Positions 32,701 through 40,772 are shown, counted from the first letter of the stretch. The stretch: 46,776 bases of DNA from Phycisphaerae bacterium (GCA_012517095.1 JAAYVQ010000157.1:1-46776), one strand, 5' to 3'. Notes: a model not told the origin generated them from the sequence alone. Made by a program: numbers and translations.

Positions 32701-35101
32701 CACCACCCCGTTGATTCTTATGAATCCATCCCTGTCCGGAAGCGAAAATGGCCGATGGGAATGGATCGCGACGGCCGTCGAGAGCAATTCGTACGAACCG
32801 ACGGATTTATGGACTCCGATGCCGGACGATCCTCTGTTCTTCGGAATCTCTTTGACGGGAGGCGACAGCGTCAATGTCGTTACCAGTAATACGCCTTTCG
32901 TCCCGGTCAATGAGGATCAATTCGCGTACCCCAATAACAACGGGTTGGCCAAGGCCTTTCGCGTCGATGATACGACACCCTATCTGTGGATCGCCCAGTG
33001 GGATTCGTGGCAGGATCAGCCGTATCATTGGGGTACCGACCAAAAACCGGCCGGGGGAAGAATGTTACTGACGCTGGGGCAAGGGATTGATTCGCTGAAA
33101 CCCTTCAATCTCAACGCCAGCGGCAAGAAACTGTTCCTGAACGCCGTTGAGGTCATGTTGAACTACGCCAATCCCGACGATGTCAATTTCAGCCCCTATG
33201 TCTGGGCCGGTTGGGATGAAGAAATCATGTGGCCGGAAAAGGAAGTGCAACTCTTCGGCTGGATCGATGATGACGGAATGTTGCCCGATCCGAATGATCT
33301 GACCTGGGAATGGTCCAAGCTTTCCGGACCCGGCGAAATGACGATTGTTACGGAAGAAAGCTACCGATACGATTACTCTTGGGGTCCCTACTCCTATCGT
33401 ACAATCCTGACTTTTCCAACGATGTCCTTCTCGGCTCCGGGGGTCTATGAAATCCAACTTGAGGCCTTTGATGGTGAATACTATTCCTCCGATACGGCTA
33501 TCGTTAAAGTACTCGAACCGGTCGCATCGTTGACTCTCGACAAGAGTACCCGCATCAAGTCCCGCATCCTCAGCGAGTATGGCGAGTGGAGCGCGCTGAA
33601 CGAAGCCACTTATGGCGTCGGTCCGGTCGCCGAGTCTTTGCGGATCTCCGAAATCCACTATCATCCGGATGGCGACCCGAACAGCGAATTTATCGAGGTC
33701 GTCAATGTCGGAACGGAACCCATCAATATTTCCTGGGCCGCGTTTACCGAGGGAATCCGTTTTGAGTTCCCCGATATCGACCTGCCGCCCGGCAAGTATT
33801 CAGTCGTCGTCCGCAACCAAGCCGCCTTCGAAAACCGGTACGGAAAGACGATCCCCGTGGCGGGCCAATACCAGGGAAATCTCGAGAACGCCGGAGAGCG
33901 AATCGTCCTGAGGGATGCCGTGGGGAAAGTGATCCACTCGTTTAAGTTCTCCGACGGTTGGCATCCGACCACAGACGGTCAGGGTTTTTCGCTGACCTTC
34001 CGCAATCCGAAGAATCCCGATCCAGTCGCATGGACGGTCGGTTCTTCCTGGCGGCCCAGTTCGCTGGTCGGCGGTTCGCCCGGCAGCGACGACGACGGCG
34101 TCGTTCCGCCTCCCGGCACGATCGTGATCAACGAACTTCGCGCTCACTCCGATGACCCGTCCGGAGATTGGATCGAGCTCTATAACAACTCTCCCGATGC
34201 CGTCAATATCGGCGGCTGGTTTTTGTCCGATAGCGACTCCGATGATCCCAATCGGATGAAATTTGAGATCCCGGAAAACACGATCATCGGTGCCAATGGC
34301 TTCAAGGTTTTCTACCAGACTACCGACTTCGGAAATCCATCCAACGACAACCCGTTTGCCCTTAGCGAAAACGGCGAGACGGTCTATCTTCGTTCGCGTT
34401 TGGATTCTACAGGGCACTTCACCGGTTACTTTGCCGAGCAAAAGTTTGACGCTTCCCTGGTCAATACGTCGATCGGCCGATATCTGCGTTCCGACGGTGG
34501 CGTTGATTTTGTCGCCCAGAGCCGGCCAACGCCCAACGAGACCAACGCCTATCCGAAGGTCGGTCCCGTTGTGATCAGTGAAATCTATTACAACCCTCCC
34601 ACCGGCGGGACCTATGACAGTGAGGAATACGAATTTTTCGAACTGATGAATATCACCACAAGTCCGGTCACTTTCCAGTCGTTCGATAACGAGCTCCAGA
34701 CGGATCTGCCCTGGGTCATCAACGAGGGAATCCAGTTTACTTTCCCCTTGAACACCACGCTTGCCGGAAATAAACGGATGATTCTGGCCCGCAACCCCGC
34801 TGCCTTCACCGAACGGTTCGGCAGCAGCCTTCCGTCCGGAACCGTCGTGCTCAAATGGACCAGCGGCAAGCTCGACAACGGCGGTGAAAAACTCCAGTTG
34901 TCCCAGCCCGGGGACAAGATCGGCTCGACAAGATATTACATCCCCGTCGATACCGTCAAATACTCCGACCAAAGCCCCTGGCCGACCTCTGCCGACGGAA
35001 ACGGACATTCCCTCTATCGCAAACTGCCAACCTTCCCCAATAAAAACTATGGCAACGACCCGGCTAACTGGAACGCAAATACCCCCACACCGGGAAAATA
35101 A
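29795..35101 (+). CDS. Giant secreted CotH-kinase/lamin-tail-domain protein with an N-terminal dockerin-like repeat
   Basis: The TTG at 29795 is preceded by AGGAG at 29781-29785 (nine bases); an ATG four codons on has no such site. The 1768-residue protein has a signal peptide, then DLNHNCTVDLPDLVIFAEQW, a half-dockerin placed at the N-terminus, and a related FNDGVNFYDFEYF segment. Lamin-tail domains occur at about 88-250, 1283-1400, 1441-1560 and 1590-1750 (INEFMASN, ISEIHYHP, INELRAHS, ISEIYYNP with DWIELYN-type strands). A chitobiase-C-like unit is at 253-330. The CotH kinase-like domain (about 383-770) has LRIRGGFSR, KHAFRLFFR and YLYINGQYWGIYQTQERP-like features. A second chitobiase-like unit is interrupted by a Pro/Thr linker and a flavodoxin/GATase-like segment (about 905-1090). 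A PKD-like unit is at 1136-1245. Confidence 0.8.
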   Translation: MYAAMKATFCAGLLTLWASLLPAQCPPGDLNHNCTVDLPDLVIFAEQWMAPAGCSGHANDCADFYFNDGVNFYDFEYFTHAWGRHTPPLLINEFMASNNSRPPLDPGELLDEDGHSSDWIELYNLSGVTVPLAGWILTIDPDHQKVWTFPQGVMLESGHYLVVFASEKNRIDPESELHTDFVLDKAGSYLALIEPDGVTIASEFAGNEFLFQHYGYPPQETNVSYGRMEADLRYFSSPTPGQPNNGAFLGFVGPVTVSQKHGFFSEDFEVRLTCETTDAQIRYTTDGSNPTEANGITYDPATLIQINKTTVLRAAAFKIGFRPSRTETNTYLFLEDVIVQSPNGEIPAPGWPEGSVNGQVINYGMDPEVVEDPRYAGHMLEAMKAIPSISITTDLANLFDPEIGIYVNAWDDGRDWERPCSMELIHPDKTEGFQVNAGLRIRGGFSRSDQNPKHAFRLFFRQQYGDSNLNYPLFGDEGIDSFDKIDLRTDQNYSWSFRGQGGMDNGSKNTMVREVFSRDTQGQMGQPYTRSRHYHLYINGQYWGIYQTQERPESRYGQDYLGGDSTEYDVMKVEAGPYSINPTDGNDAAYKRLWLAAIEGFESDEAYYGIQGLNPDGSPNPDREKLLDVDNLIDYMAIIYYTGNYDSPLSNFLGNNRPNNYYAMFNRQTPDGWKFFCHDAEHSLFLGWDRTGPWDDPDLRKFKYFNPQWLHQQLCVHPEYRMRFADRIHTYFFNDGLLTPDKAMQRLKARADLLETAIIGESARWGDSKVTKPRTKDDDWLPELNRLYEDYFPYRTDEVLWQFIGQGWYPGTIAPIFYIGTQYQHGGRVTPPNNILNIINPNITGTLYYTTDGTDPRGLIAPPPPSTETVPHLSETPGTTDTDSTTVPPPPADGELGEADIAWITDTDLDTEFTDLLDDHGYSVDRYERMMRGPLDSRRIALLNKAKLVIVSPATLDISYGDPSGWNGITTPLILMNPSLSGSENGRWEWIATAVESNSYEPTDLWTPMPDDPLFFGISLTGGDSVNVVTSNTPFVPVNEDQFAYPNNNGLAKAFRVDDTTPYLWIAQWDSWQDQPYHWGTDQKPAGGRMLLTLGQGIDSLKPFNLNASGKKLFLNAVEVMLNYANPDDVNFSPYVWAGWDEEIMWPEKEVQLFGWIDDDGMLPDPNDLTWEWSKLSGPGEMTIVTEESYRYDYSWGPYSYRTILTFPTMSFSAPGVYEIQLEAFDGEYYSSDTAIVKVLEPVASLTLDKSTRIKSRILSEYGEWSALNEATYGVGPVAESLRISEIHYHPDGDPNSEFIEVVNVGTEPINISWAAFTEGIRFEFPDIDLPPGKYSVVVRNQAAFENRYGKTIPVAGQYQGNLENAGERIVLRDAVGKVIHSFKFSDGWHPTTDGQGFSLTFRNPKNPDPVAWTVGSSWRPSSLVGGSPGSDDDGVVPPPGTIVINELRAHSDDPSGDWIELYNNSPDAVNIGGWFLSDSDSDDPNRMKFEIPENTIIGANGFKVFYQTTDFGNPSNDNPFALSENGETVYLRSRLDSTGHFTGYFAEQKFDASLVNTSIGRYLRSDGGVDFVAQSRPTPNETNAYPKVGPVVISEIYYNPPTGGTYDSEEYEFFELMNITTSPVTFQSFDNELQTDLPWVINEGIQFTFPLNTTLAGNKRMILARNPAAFTERFGSSLPSGTVVLKWTSGKLDNGGEKLQLSQPGDKIGSTRYYIPVDTVKYSDQSPWPTSADGNGHSLYRKLPTFPNKNYGNDPANWNANTPTPGK

Positions 35102-35288
35102 TATTGGATACTTGACATTGATCTTCTTTCTCCCGTCGAAAGACCAAAAGAATTTCGGCAGGAGGGGCTGATTTTGTCAAGCTATCTTCATTTTACGGTA
35201 AAACCACCGAAGGGAAGAACGAACTCCAAGCCGATATATGAGATACCTTGCCCTTCCGGGAATTTCACCCCAATTTCCAAAATAATCA

Positions 35289-35316
35289 TTGCAGGATCGG
35301 GATTCGGAGTTATAAT
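35289..35316 (+). promoter_or_regulatory. Promoter of rpsO
   Basis: TTGCAG at 35289-35294, a 16-base spacer and a perfect TATAAT at 35311-35316. The leader would be about 95 bases. The rest of the 317-base gap from 35102 holds nothing else I can name upstream of this. Confidence 0.75.
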
Positions 35317-35418
35317 GTCTTCCGGTATGAGAAAAAACAAGACATCCCGGACGGCGCCGATAAGGGTCGGCGAGTGCGTGAAAGGGGCCGGGAACCAGAG
35401 AAAGGGTTTGTAGAAACG
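35317..35418 (+). promoter_or_regulatory. Structured rpsO leader, possible S15 autoregulatory RNA
   Basis: The transcript can form GTCTT/AAGAC (35317-35321 with 35339-35343). It can also form an outer CCCGG/CCGGG stem (35346-35350 with 35388-35392) enclosing a perfect hairpin CGCCGA-TAAGGG-TCGGCG (35355-35372). S15 is known to repress its own translation through leader RNAs of varied shapes, so this is a good place for one. The leader also holds a 28-codon frame (35327-35413). Binding has not been shown. Confidence 0.45.
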
Positions 35419-35685
35419 ATGTTGACCAAAGAAAAGAAGACCAAAGTGATCAGCGATTTCCGAATGACAGAGACCGATACCGGATCGCCGGAAGTCCAGA
35501 TCGCCATCTTGACCGAACAGATTAACGAGCTTACAGAGCACCTCAAGGTCCACCCCAAGGATCATTCCTCGCGTCGCGGATTGCTGAAAATGGTCGGCAA
35601 CCGGAACTCGTTGCTCAAGTTTGTCAAAAACACCGACATCCAGCGGTACCGGACCATCATCAACCGTCTGGGCCTCCGGAAGTAA
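35419..35685 (+). CDS. rpsO: 30S ribosomal protein S15
   Basis: The 88-residue protein starts at the ATG at 35419 ([14 protein letters not shown]) and ends NRLGLRK, matching S15 length and sequence throughout: [39 protein letters not shown] and a final [11 protein letters not shown]15 binds helices 20-22 of 16S rRNA and starts assembly of the platform of the small subunit. A longer frame from 35248 would add 57 unrelated residues and would start before the promoter, so it is wrong. The ribosome site is weak, in keeping with translational control. pnp follows after 122 bases, the usual rpsO-pnp order. Confidence 0.97.
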   Translation: MLTKEKKTKVISDFRMTETDTGSPEVQIAILTEQINELTEHLKVHPKDHSSRRGLLKMVGNRNSLLKFVKNTDIQRYRTIINRLGLRK

Positions 35686-35740
35686 GTGCATCGCCTCGGC
35701 CGATTGACCCGGCTGATCGTCTATTCCCTCGATCGGTATC

Positions 35741-35766
35741 GGGCCCGGCCGTAGGTCCGGCCCTTT
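35741..35766 (+). terminator. Hairpin between rpsO and pnp
   Basis: GGGCC (35741-35745) and GGCCC pair, with an inner GGCC/GGTC stem and one mismatch, followed by TTT. It resembles the weak terminator and RNase III-type processing hairpin that sits between rpsO and pnp in enterobacteria. It is probably leaky, since no separate pnp promoter was found. Confidence 0.55.
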
Positions 35767-35807
35767 CCAAACAAGAGTTTACCGATTCAGATTAAAAGAA
35801 GGCACGC

Positions 35808-38045
35808 ATGTTTACCATTCATAAAGTCCAGCGGACCATCGCAGGCAAGGAATTCATTCTCGAAACTGGAAAAATCGGCCGTCAGGCCCACGGCGCCGTC
35901 ACCGTTCAATGCGGCGAAACGATCATCCTGGCCACGGCCGTCATGGCCGATCCTCGCGAAGGCGTGGACTTTTTCCCGCTGAGCGTCGATTACCGCGAAA
36001 AATATTCCGCCGCCGGCAAATTCCCCGGCGGATTTATCAAACGCGAAGGCCGGCCGTCCCAGAAGGAAACGCTGACCGCCCGCATGATTGATCGCCCCAT
36101 ACGGCCCCTTTTCCCCGATGGATTTTTCAACGAAGTACAGGTTCTCATCACCGTCTTTTCCTTCGATCAGCAACATGATCCCGATATCCTCGGGATGATC
36201 GGCGCTTCGGCCGCATTGGCCATCAGTAAGATCCCCTTCCAAGGTCCTCTGGGGGCCTGCCGCGTCAGCCGGGTCAACGGCCAGTTCGTGATCAATCCGA
36301 CCCACCCCGAACGCGATCAGAGCGATTTTAACCTGGTCCTGGCCGGACGACGCGAGGCGATGAACATGATTGAAGTGGACGCCCGGGAAGCCAAAGAAGA
36401 GGTCGTCACCGAAGCGATCGCACTCGGTCAGACCGTCATTACGCAGGTCTGTGACATGATCGATGAGTTGGCGGCCAAGTGCGGCGTTCAGAAGGAAAGC
36501 CCCGAAATCGAAACCGACGCCGATGGGTCGATTACCGAAATGATTCGCTCCAAAATCGGGGGGAAACTCCGTCAGGCATACCAGATCACCCTCAAGGCGG
36601 ATCGACAAAAGGCCGTCAAGGAAATCAAACAAGCCCTCATGGAAGAGATTTTCCCCGAAAAGTCCGAGACTGAACCCCTCTGTTCACCCGGTTTGTTCAC
36701 GCGGCTGGTGGAGAAGGTCGAGGAAGAAACGGTTCGTACCCTGATCCTCGAAGGAAAGCGTCCAGACGGTCGTTCGTTCGATCAACTTCGCCCGATCACC
36801 TGCGAAGTCGGTTTGTTGCCCCGCTCGCATGGTTCAGCCCTCTTTACCCGCGGTGAGACACAGGCCCTGGTTTCAGTTACCCTTGGTACCGGCCGCGACG
36901 AGCAGATTGTGGATGGATTGCTGGAGGAATACGGCCAAAAATTCATGCTGCATTATTCCTTCCCCCCTTCTTCGGTCGGTGAAGTCAAGCCGATTCGGGG
37001 ACCCGGCCGGCGGGAGATTGGCCACGGCGCCCTGGCCGAAAAGGCCCTTGAGCAGGTCCGCCCCGACGAAACCGAATTTCCCTATACGATCAAGATCGCC
37101 TCGGACATCACCGAGTCCAATGGCTCCAGTTCGATGGCCTCCATCTGCGGCGGTTGTCTGGCTATGATGGATGCCGGCGTGCCGATTAAGCGGCCGGTGG
37201 CCGGCATTTCGATCGGCCTGGTGACCGCTCCGGGAAAGCATGTGCTTTTGACTGACATCGTCGGTGACGAAGACCACTTCGGCGACATGGATTTCAAGAT
37301 CGCCGGAACCACTGAAGGTATCACCGCCATCCAACTCGACATCAAGTCGCAGGGACTGGACTATGCCATCATGAAAGAAGCGGTCTATCGTGCCCGCGAT
37401 GCCCGGATGGAAATCCTGAGGATCATGGCCACCGCCCTCGACAAGCCGCGTTCCACGATGAGTCCTTATGCCCCGCGGATCGTCATCATCAAGATCGACC
37501 CGGAATACATCGGCAAGATCATCGGCCCCGGCGGATCGATGGTCAAGGGCATCCAGGAACAGACCAAGTCCGTCATCGAGATCGAAGAGGACGGCACGAT
37601 CATGATCAGTTCCACTGGCGGATCCGAGGGACACCTGACCGCCAAGAGCATCATTGAGAACATGACCACGCCGCCGCAGGTTGGCCGCGTGTACGAAAAT
37701 GCCCGCGTTGTCACCGTCAAGGAATTCGGAGCGTTCGTCGAAATGACTCCGGGGGTCGAGGGGTTGTGCCATATTAGCGAACTATCCGACGGCTATATCA
37801 AAAGCGTGGACGAGGTCTGTAAGGTCGGCGACCATATCTCCGTCAAACTAATCGCCATCGACGACCAGGGACGATTCAAATTGTCCCGGAAAGCGGTCTT
37901 GCTGGGCGACAAAGCCGAAGGTTCGGAATCCAACCAGGATTCCGACGCCTCGCGAAAGGGCCAGGGGCATGGCCAGGGCGGTCGCCCTCGCCGAGACGAA
38001 AAAAATCGATCAGGCCATAGACCTCCCAACAAGCCGAGGGTATAA
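35808..38045 (+). CDS. pnp: Polyribonucleotide nucleotidyltransferase (PNPase)
   Basis: The 745-residue protein has the full PNPase layout. The first RNase PH domain is at 1-215 (ETGKIGRQAHGAVTV, REGVDFFPLSVDYREKYSAAGKFPGG). An all-alpha linker follows, then the catalytic second PH domain at about 315-545 (RPDGRSFDQLRPITCEV, RSHGSALFTRGETQ, SDITESNGSSSMASICGG). A KH domain has IIGPGGSMVKGI (GxxG), and an S1 domain has GRVYENARVVTVKEFGAFVEMTPG. The C-terminal tail is Gly/Arg/Asp-rich and disordered. It degrades RNA phosphorolytically 3' to 5', alone or in a degradosome, in the cytosol. AAGAAGG lies five bases before the ATG. The -10 of the next gene overlaps its stop codon. Confidence 0.98.
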   Translation: MFTIHKVQRTIAGKEFILETGKIGRQAHGAVTVQCGETIILATAVMADPREGVDFFPLSVDYREKYSAAGKFPGGFIKREGRPSQKETLTARMIDRPIRPLFPDGFFNEVQVLITVFSFDQQHDPDILGMIGASAALAISKIPFQGPLGACRVSRVNGQFVINPTHPERDQSDFNLVLAGRREAMNMIEVDAREAKEEVVTEAIALGQTVITQVCDMIDELAAKCGVQKESPEIETDADGSITEMIRSKIGGKLRQAYQITLKADRQKAVKEIKQALMEEIFPEKSETEPLCSPGLFTRLVEKVEEETVRTLILEGKRPDGRSFDQLRPITCEVGLLPRSHGSALFTRGETQALVSVTLGTGRDEQIVDGLLEEYGQKFMLHYSFPPSSVGEVKPIRGPGRREIGHGALAEKALEQVRPDETEFPYTIKIASDITESNGSSSMASICGGCLAMMDAGVPIKRPVAGISIGLVTAPGKHVLLTDIVGDEDHFGDMDFKIAGTTEGITAIQLDIKSQGLDYAIMKEAVYRARDARMEILRIMATALDKPRSTMSPYAPRIVIIKIDPEYIGKIIGPGGSMVKGIQEQTKSVIEIEEDGTIMISSTGGSEGHLTAKSIIENMTTPPQVGRVYENARVVTVKEFGAFVEMTPGVEGLCHISELSDGYIKSVDEVCKVGDHISVKLIAIDDQGRFKLSRKAVLLGDKAEGSESNQDSDASRKGQGHGQGGRPRRDEKNRSGHRPPNKPRV

Positions 38046-38046
38046 T
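38018..38046 (+). promoter_or_regulatory. Promoter of the cold-shock gene, overlapping the pnp stop
   Basis: TAGACC at 38018-38023, a 17-base spacer and a perfect TATAAT at 38041-38046; the TAA inside the -10 is the stop codon of pnp. Transcription would start near 38053. Confidence 0.6.
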
Positions 38047-38052
38047 TTGGGT

Positions 38053-38155
38053 GTGCCACCCCCCTGCGCAGCTCCCGGATGGGCTGCGGGGAGTGCGAGG
38101 ATACGCCGGTCGGGATGACCGGTAGTTTGCAGTGGGATTATGTAAGGAGGTGAGC
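38053..38155 (+). promoter_or_regulatory. Structured leader of the cold-shock gene
   Basis: About 103 bases with two perfect 6-bp hairpins: CGCAGC/GCTGCG (38067-38072 with 38083-38088) and CCGGTC-GGGAT-GACCGG (38106-38122). The ribosome site AAGGAGGTGA follows at about 38143-38152. A long structured leader is how cspA-type genes sense cold; that role here is inferred. Confidence 0.5.
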
Positions 38156-38440
38156 ATGGCCAAGGGCACCGTAAAATGGTTTGACCCAAAAAAGGGATTT
38201 GGTTTTGTCATTAATGCCGACGGACAGGATGTCTTCGTGCATTATACCAGCATCGACGGGGACGGGTTTCGTTGTCTTCGTTCGGGCCAGGTGGTGGAAT
38301 ACGAAGAGTATTCGTCTGACAAGGGATTACAGGGTAAGGGGGTCCAGATTCTGGATCTTAAGCCCGCTCCGGAACCGGTTAAAACCCGGCCGGTTACAGT
38401 CAAAAAAAGCCCCTCCGGAAATCGCCGGGCTCGCAAGTAA
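38156..38440 (+). CDS. Cold-shock domain protein (CspA family) with a basic tail
   Basis: The ATG at 38156 is set by a near-perfect AAGGAGGTGA. The 94-residue protein starts MAKGTVKWFDPKKGFGFV (RNP1 KGFGFV) followed by DVFVHYTSI (RNP2), the OB-fold of CspA that binds single-stranded RNA and DNA. Residues 1-68 are the domain, which is the usual whole length (about 67-70 residues). The last 25 residues add a Pro/Lys/Arg-rich extension (PVKTRPVTVKKSPSGNRRARK) that could add non-specific RNA binding. It lies between pnp and a histidine kinase gene and has its own promoter. It acts in the cytosol as an RNA chaperone. Confidence 0.95.
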   Translation: MAKGTVKWFDPKKGFGFVINADGQDVFVHYTSIDGDGFRCLRSGQVVEYEEYSSDKGLQGKGVQILDLKPAPEPVKTRPVTVKKSPSGNRRARK

Positions 38441-38521
38441 CGGCTCTGTTCGACTCAATCTCTTGGCAAGACGGGTCCGCAACGGTTTGTCCGGGCAAGC
38501 CGTAACCAGGGAGCCCAGACC

Positions 38522-39310
38522 GTGATCGAATATGTGCTGGGAGCAATGATCGCCCTTGTGCTGGCGATTGGAGTCGGGAGTGGGTTGTATTGGTTTGGGT
38601 TGCGTCCGAAGAGTCGTGTTCTTCGTCGAGCGCAGCAGCAAGTCGAAGACTTGAGCCGTCTGACAGGTGGTTTGGCCCACGAAATAAAAAATCCACTCTC
38701 CACAATCAAGGTTAACCTCCAACTTCTTAGCGAAGATTTTCAGGTTTCCAATCCACAGACCTTGCGATGGCGAAAAAAACTGCAAGTCGTGCAAAAGGAA
38801 ACCGATCGTCTTCAGACCATTCTTGACGAGTTTTTGCGTTACATCGGAAAACCCGAGTTGAATCCGGTCCCGACAGATCTCAATGGAGTTCTCAACGATA
38901 TGGCGGATTTCTTTGCGCCTCAGGCACAGTCGGCGGGTATTCTGATCCGTCGGGTCCTTTCCGCCAAACCATTGATGGTCGCTATCGATATCAATGCCAC
39001 CAAGCAAATGCTCTTGAACCTGTTCATCAATGCTCAGCAAGCCATGCCGAGCGGAGGCGAATTGATCCTTCGGACCGGTCAGGACAAGAAAACCGTCTTC
39101 ATCGAAGTGATCGATACCGGTTGCGGGATCGATCCGCAGAATCTTGACAAAATCTTCCTTGCATATTATACAACAAAAGCTTCCGGCAGCGGATTGGGAT
39201 TGCCCACCGCCCGGAAAATCGTCACCGCCCTTGGCGGGACGATTACCGTCTCTTCGCAGGTCGGAAAGGGATCTTGTTTTCGGGTTGACCTTCCCGCCCT
39301 GCCGGGATAA
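38522..39310 (+). CDS. NtrB-like sensor histidine kinase
   Basis: The GTG at 38522 has AGGGAG at 38508-38513. The 262-residue protein has one N-terminal membrane helix (5-27) and no periplasmic sensor domain. The H-box GGLAHEIKNPLSTIKVNL has the phosphorylated H53, with the HEIKNPL typical of NtrB-type kinases. The ATPase has LNLFINAQQAM (N-box), DTGCGI (G1), an F-box-like IFLAYYTTK and GSGLGLPTARKIV (G2). The lid ends in GKGSCFRVDLPAL. The gene ends 11 bases before the sigma54-dependent response regulator, so the two form a pair. As no input domain is visible, the signal probably comes from a partner protein or through the membrane helix. Confidence 0.92.
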   Translation: MIEYVLGAMIALVLAIGVGSGLYWFGLRPKSRVLRRAQQQVEDLSRLTGGLAHEIKNPLSTIKVNLQLLSEDFQVSNPQTLRWRKKLQVVQKETDRLQTILDEFLRYIGKPELNPVPTDLNGVLNDMADFFAPQAQSAGILIRRVLSAKPLMVAIDINATKQMLLNLFINAQQAMPSGGELILRTGQDKKTVFIEVIDTGCGIDPQNLDKIFLAYYTTKASGSGLGLPTARKIVTALGGTITVSSQVGKGSCFRVDLPALPG

Positions 39311-39321
39311 CCATATTGTCA

Positions 39322-40686
39322 ATGAAAAGCAATCCGGCCATTCTGGTTGTCGATGACGAAAAGGACCATGCGGATGTCCTCGTCGAAGCCCTGCATCGTC
39401 AGGGATCGGCCGTTGGGGCTTATTCCGTCGAGGACGCCCTCCGCCAGATCGACCGCCGTCGATTCGACATCGTTATCGCGGACCTCAACCTTCGCAGCGA
39501 CAAAACCGGGCTGGATATCCTCGACGCCGCCCGCGAAAAACATCGCGATACGGTCGTGATCCTGATCACGGCCTACGCCACCATCGAAACCTGCAAACAA
39601 GCCCTTCGTCGCGGCGCCTACGACTATCTGGTCAAACCCATCGATGTCGATCAACTCCGCCTGATGGTCACGCGTGCTCTGGCCTCCCGCAAGGGCTCCG
39701 AACCGGAAAGCGATTTTGTCTTTCCCGGCGTGCGCAGCCGCAGTCCGGCGATGAAGCGAATCTTCCATGTCCTGCGCCGCGTCGCGCCCACAACCCTGTC
39801 GGTGTTGATCGAAGGGGAATCGGGAACCGGAAAAGAACTGACGGCCCGTGCGATTCATGACAACTCGCCGCGACATGACAAGCCCTTCCGCCCGATCAAC
39901 TGTGCTGGCCTGACCGAGTCGCTGCTCGAAAGCGAATTGTTCGGCCATGTCAAAGGCGCTTTCACCGGCGCCGCCACGGACCGAAAGGGACTCTTCGAAG
40001 TGGCCGACAAGGGTACATTGTTTCTCGACGAAATCGGCGACATGCCCCTGTCGATGCAGGCCAAGCTCCTGCGGGTTCTCGAAGACGGCCTGGTCTTTCC
40101 GGTCGGTTCGACCAAGCCCATCGTCGTCGATGTCCGCGTGATCTCGGCGACCAACCACGACCTGGCGAAACTCGTCGAGGAAAAGAAATTTCGCCAGGAC
40201 CTCTACTTCCGCATCCGCGGCGTGTCGATCACCCTTCCGCCCCTCCGCCATCGGCTGGAGGATATTCCGGAATTGTTCGGCTATTTCCTCAACCAGACGA
40301 CCACCGCCCTCGGCCGCGACATTCATCGAATCACCGAGGCGGCCATGAATATCCTGATCAACTTCGGATGGCCGGGCAACATTCGCCAGTTCCGTTACAC
40401 TGTTCAGACCATGGTGGTTATGTGCGACTCCGACACTCTGGATGTCCAGGACATCCCGCCGGAAATCACCCGCATCAAGCAACTCTCCGGCCAGGTTCAG
40501 GCCGACGTCGTCGCCGCTCCCGTGGCCTCCACCGACGCCCTCTTCGGTAAAACGCTCGAAGAGGTCGAACGCGAACACATCGCAAATACCTTGCGCCTTA
40601 CCCACAACAATCGCGCCGAGGCGGCGAAAATTTTACAGATCGGCGAGCGGACGCTTTACCGCAAGATCAAGGAATACAACCTCTAA
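39322..40686 (+). CDS. NtrC-family sigma54-dependent response regulator
   Basis: I used the ATG at 39322 (454 aa); a TTG two codons upstream is also in frame. The receiver domain is at 1-120, with the acidic pair DD at 11-12, D54 (VIADLNLRSD) as phosphorylation site and a lysine in YLVKPID. The AAA+ sigma54 activator domain (about 140-370) has Walker A GESGTGKE, the sigma54-contacting GAFTGA loop in VKGAFTGAATD, Walker B GTLFLDEIGD and FGWPGNIRQF. The C-terminus is a Fis-type HTH (IANTLRLTHNNRAEAAKILQIGERTLYRKIKEYNL) that binds enhancer sites. All motifs are intact, so it should activate sigma54 promoters when phosphorylated by the upstream kinase. The target genes are not evident; no clear sigma54 site was seen nearby. 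Confidence 0.95.
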   Translation: MKSNPAILVVDDEKDHADVLVEALHRQGSAVGAYSVEDALRQIDRRRFDIVIADLNLRSDKTGLDILDAAREKHRDTVVILITAYATIETCKQALRRGAYDYLVKPIDVDQLRLMVTRALASRKGSEPESDFVFPGVRSRSPAMKRIFHVLRRVAPTTLSVLIEGESGTGKELTARAIHDNSPRHDKPFRPINCAGLTESLLESELFGHVKGAFTGAATDRKGLFEVADKGTLFLDEIGDMPLSMQAKLLRVLEDGLVFPVGSTKPIVVDVRVISATNHDLAKLVEEKKFRQDLYFRIRGVSITLPPLRHRLEDIPELFGYFLNQTTTALGRDIHRITEAAMNILINFGWPGNIRQFRYTVQTMVVMCDSDTLDVQDIPPEITRIKQLSGQVQADVVAAPVASTDALFGKTLEEVEREHIANTLRLTHNNRAEAAKILQIGERTLYRKIKEYNL

Positions 40687-40755
40687 GCCGGACGGTTGTC
40701 GAAATCTTTTCCCGCAATCTTCTTGCTCTCGATCCCCGAGCGGATAGACTGGTAC

Positions 40756-40772
40756 TTTTTGGATTCCAAAAA
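40756..40772 (+). repeat. Perfect 7-bp inverted repeat before the nucleotide-sugar dehydrogenase gene
   Basis: TTTTTGG and CCAAAAA flank ATT, 33 bases before the start codon. It may be an operator or a leader hairpin. No strong promoter was found in the 119-base gap. Confidence 0.45.

Noticed and set aside
35704-35727. TTGACC followed by TATTCC before pnp
   Set aside because: The spacer is 12 bases. pnp is more likely read through from rpsO.
39319-40605. Long minus-strand frame opposite the NtrC-like gene
   Set aside because: The plus-strand gene has every conserved motif, while the opposite frame has none.
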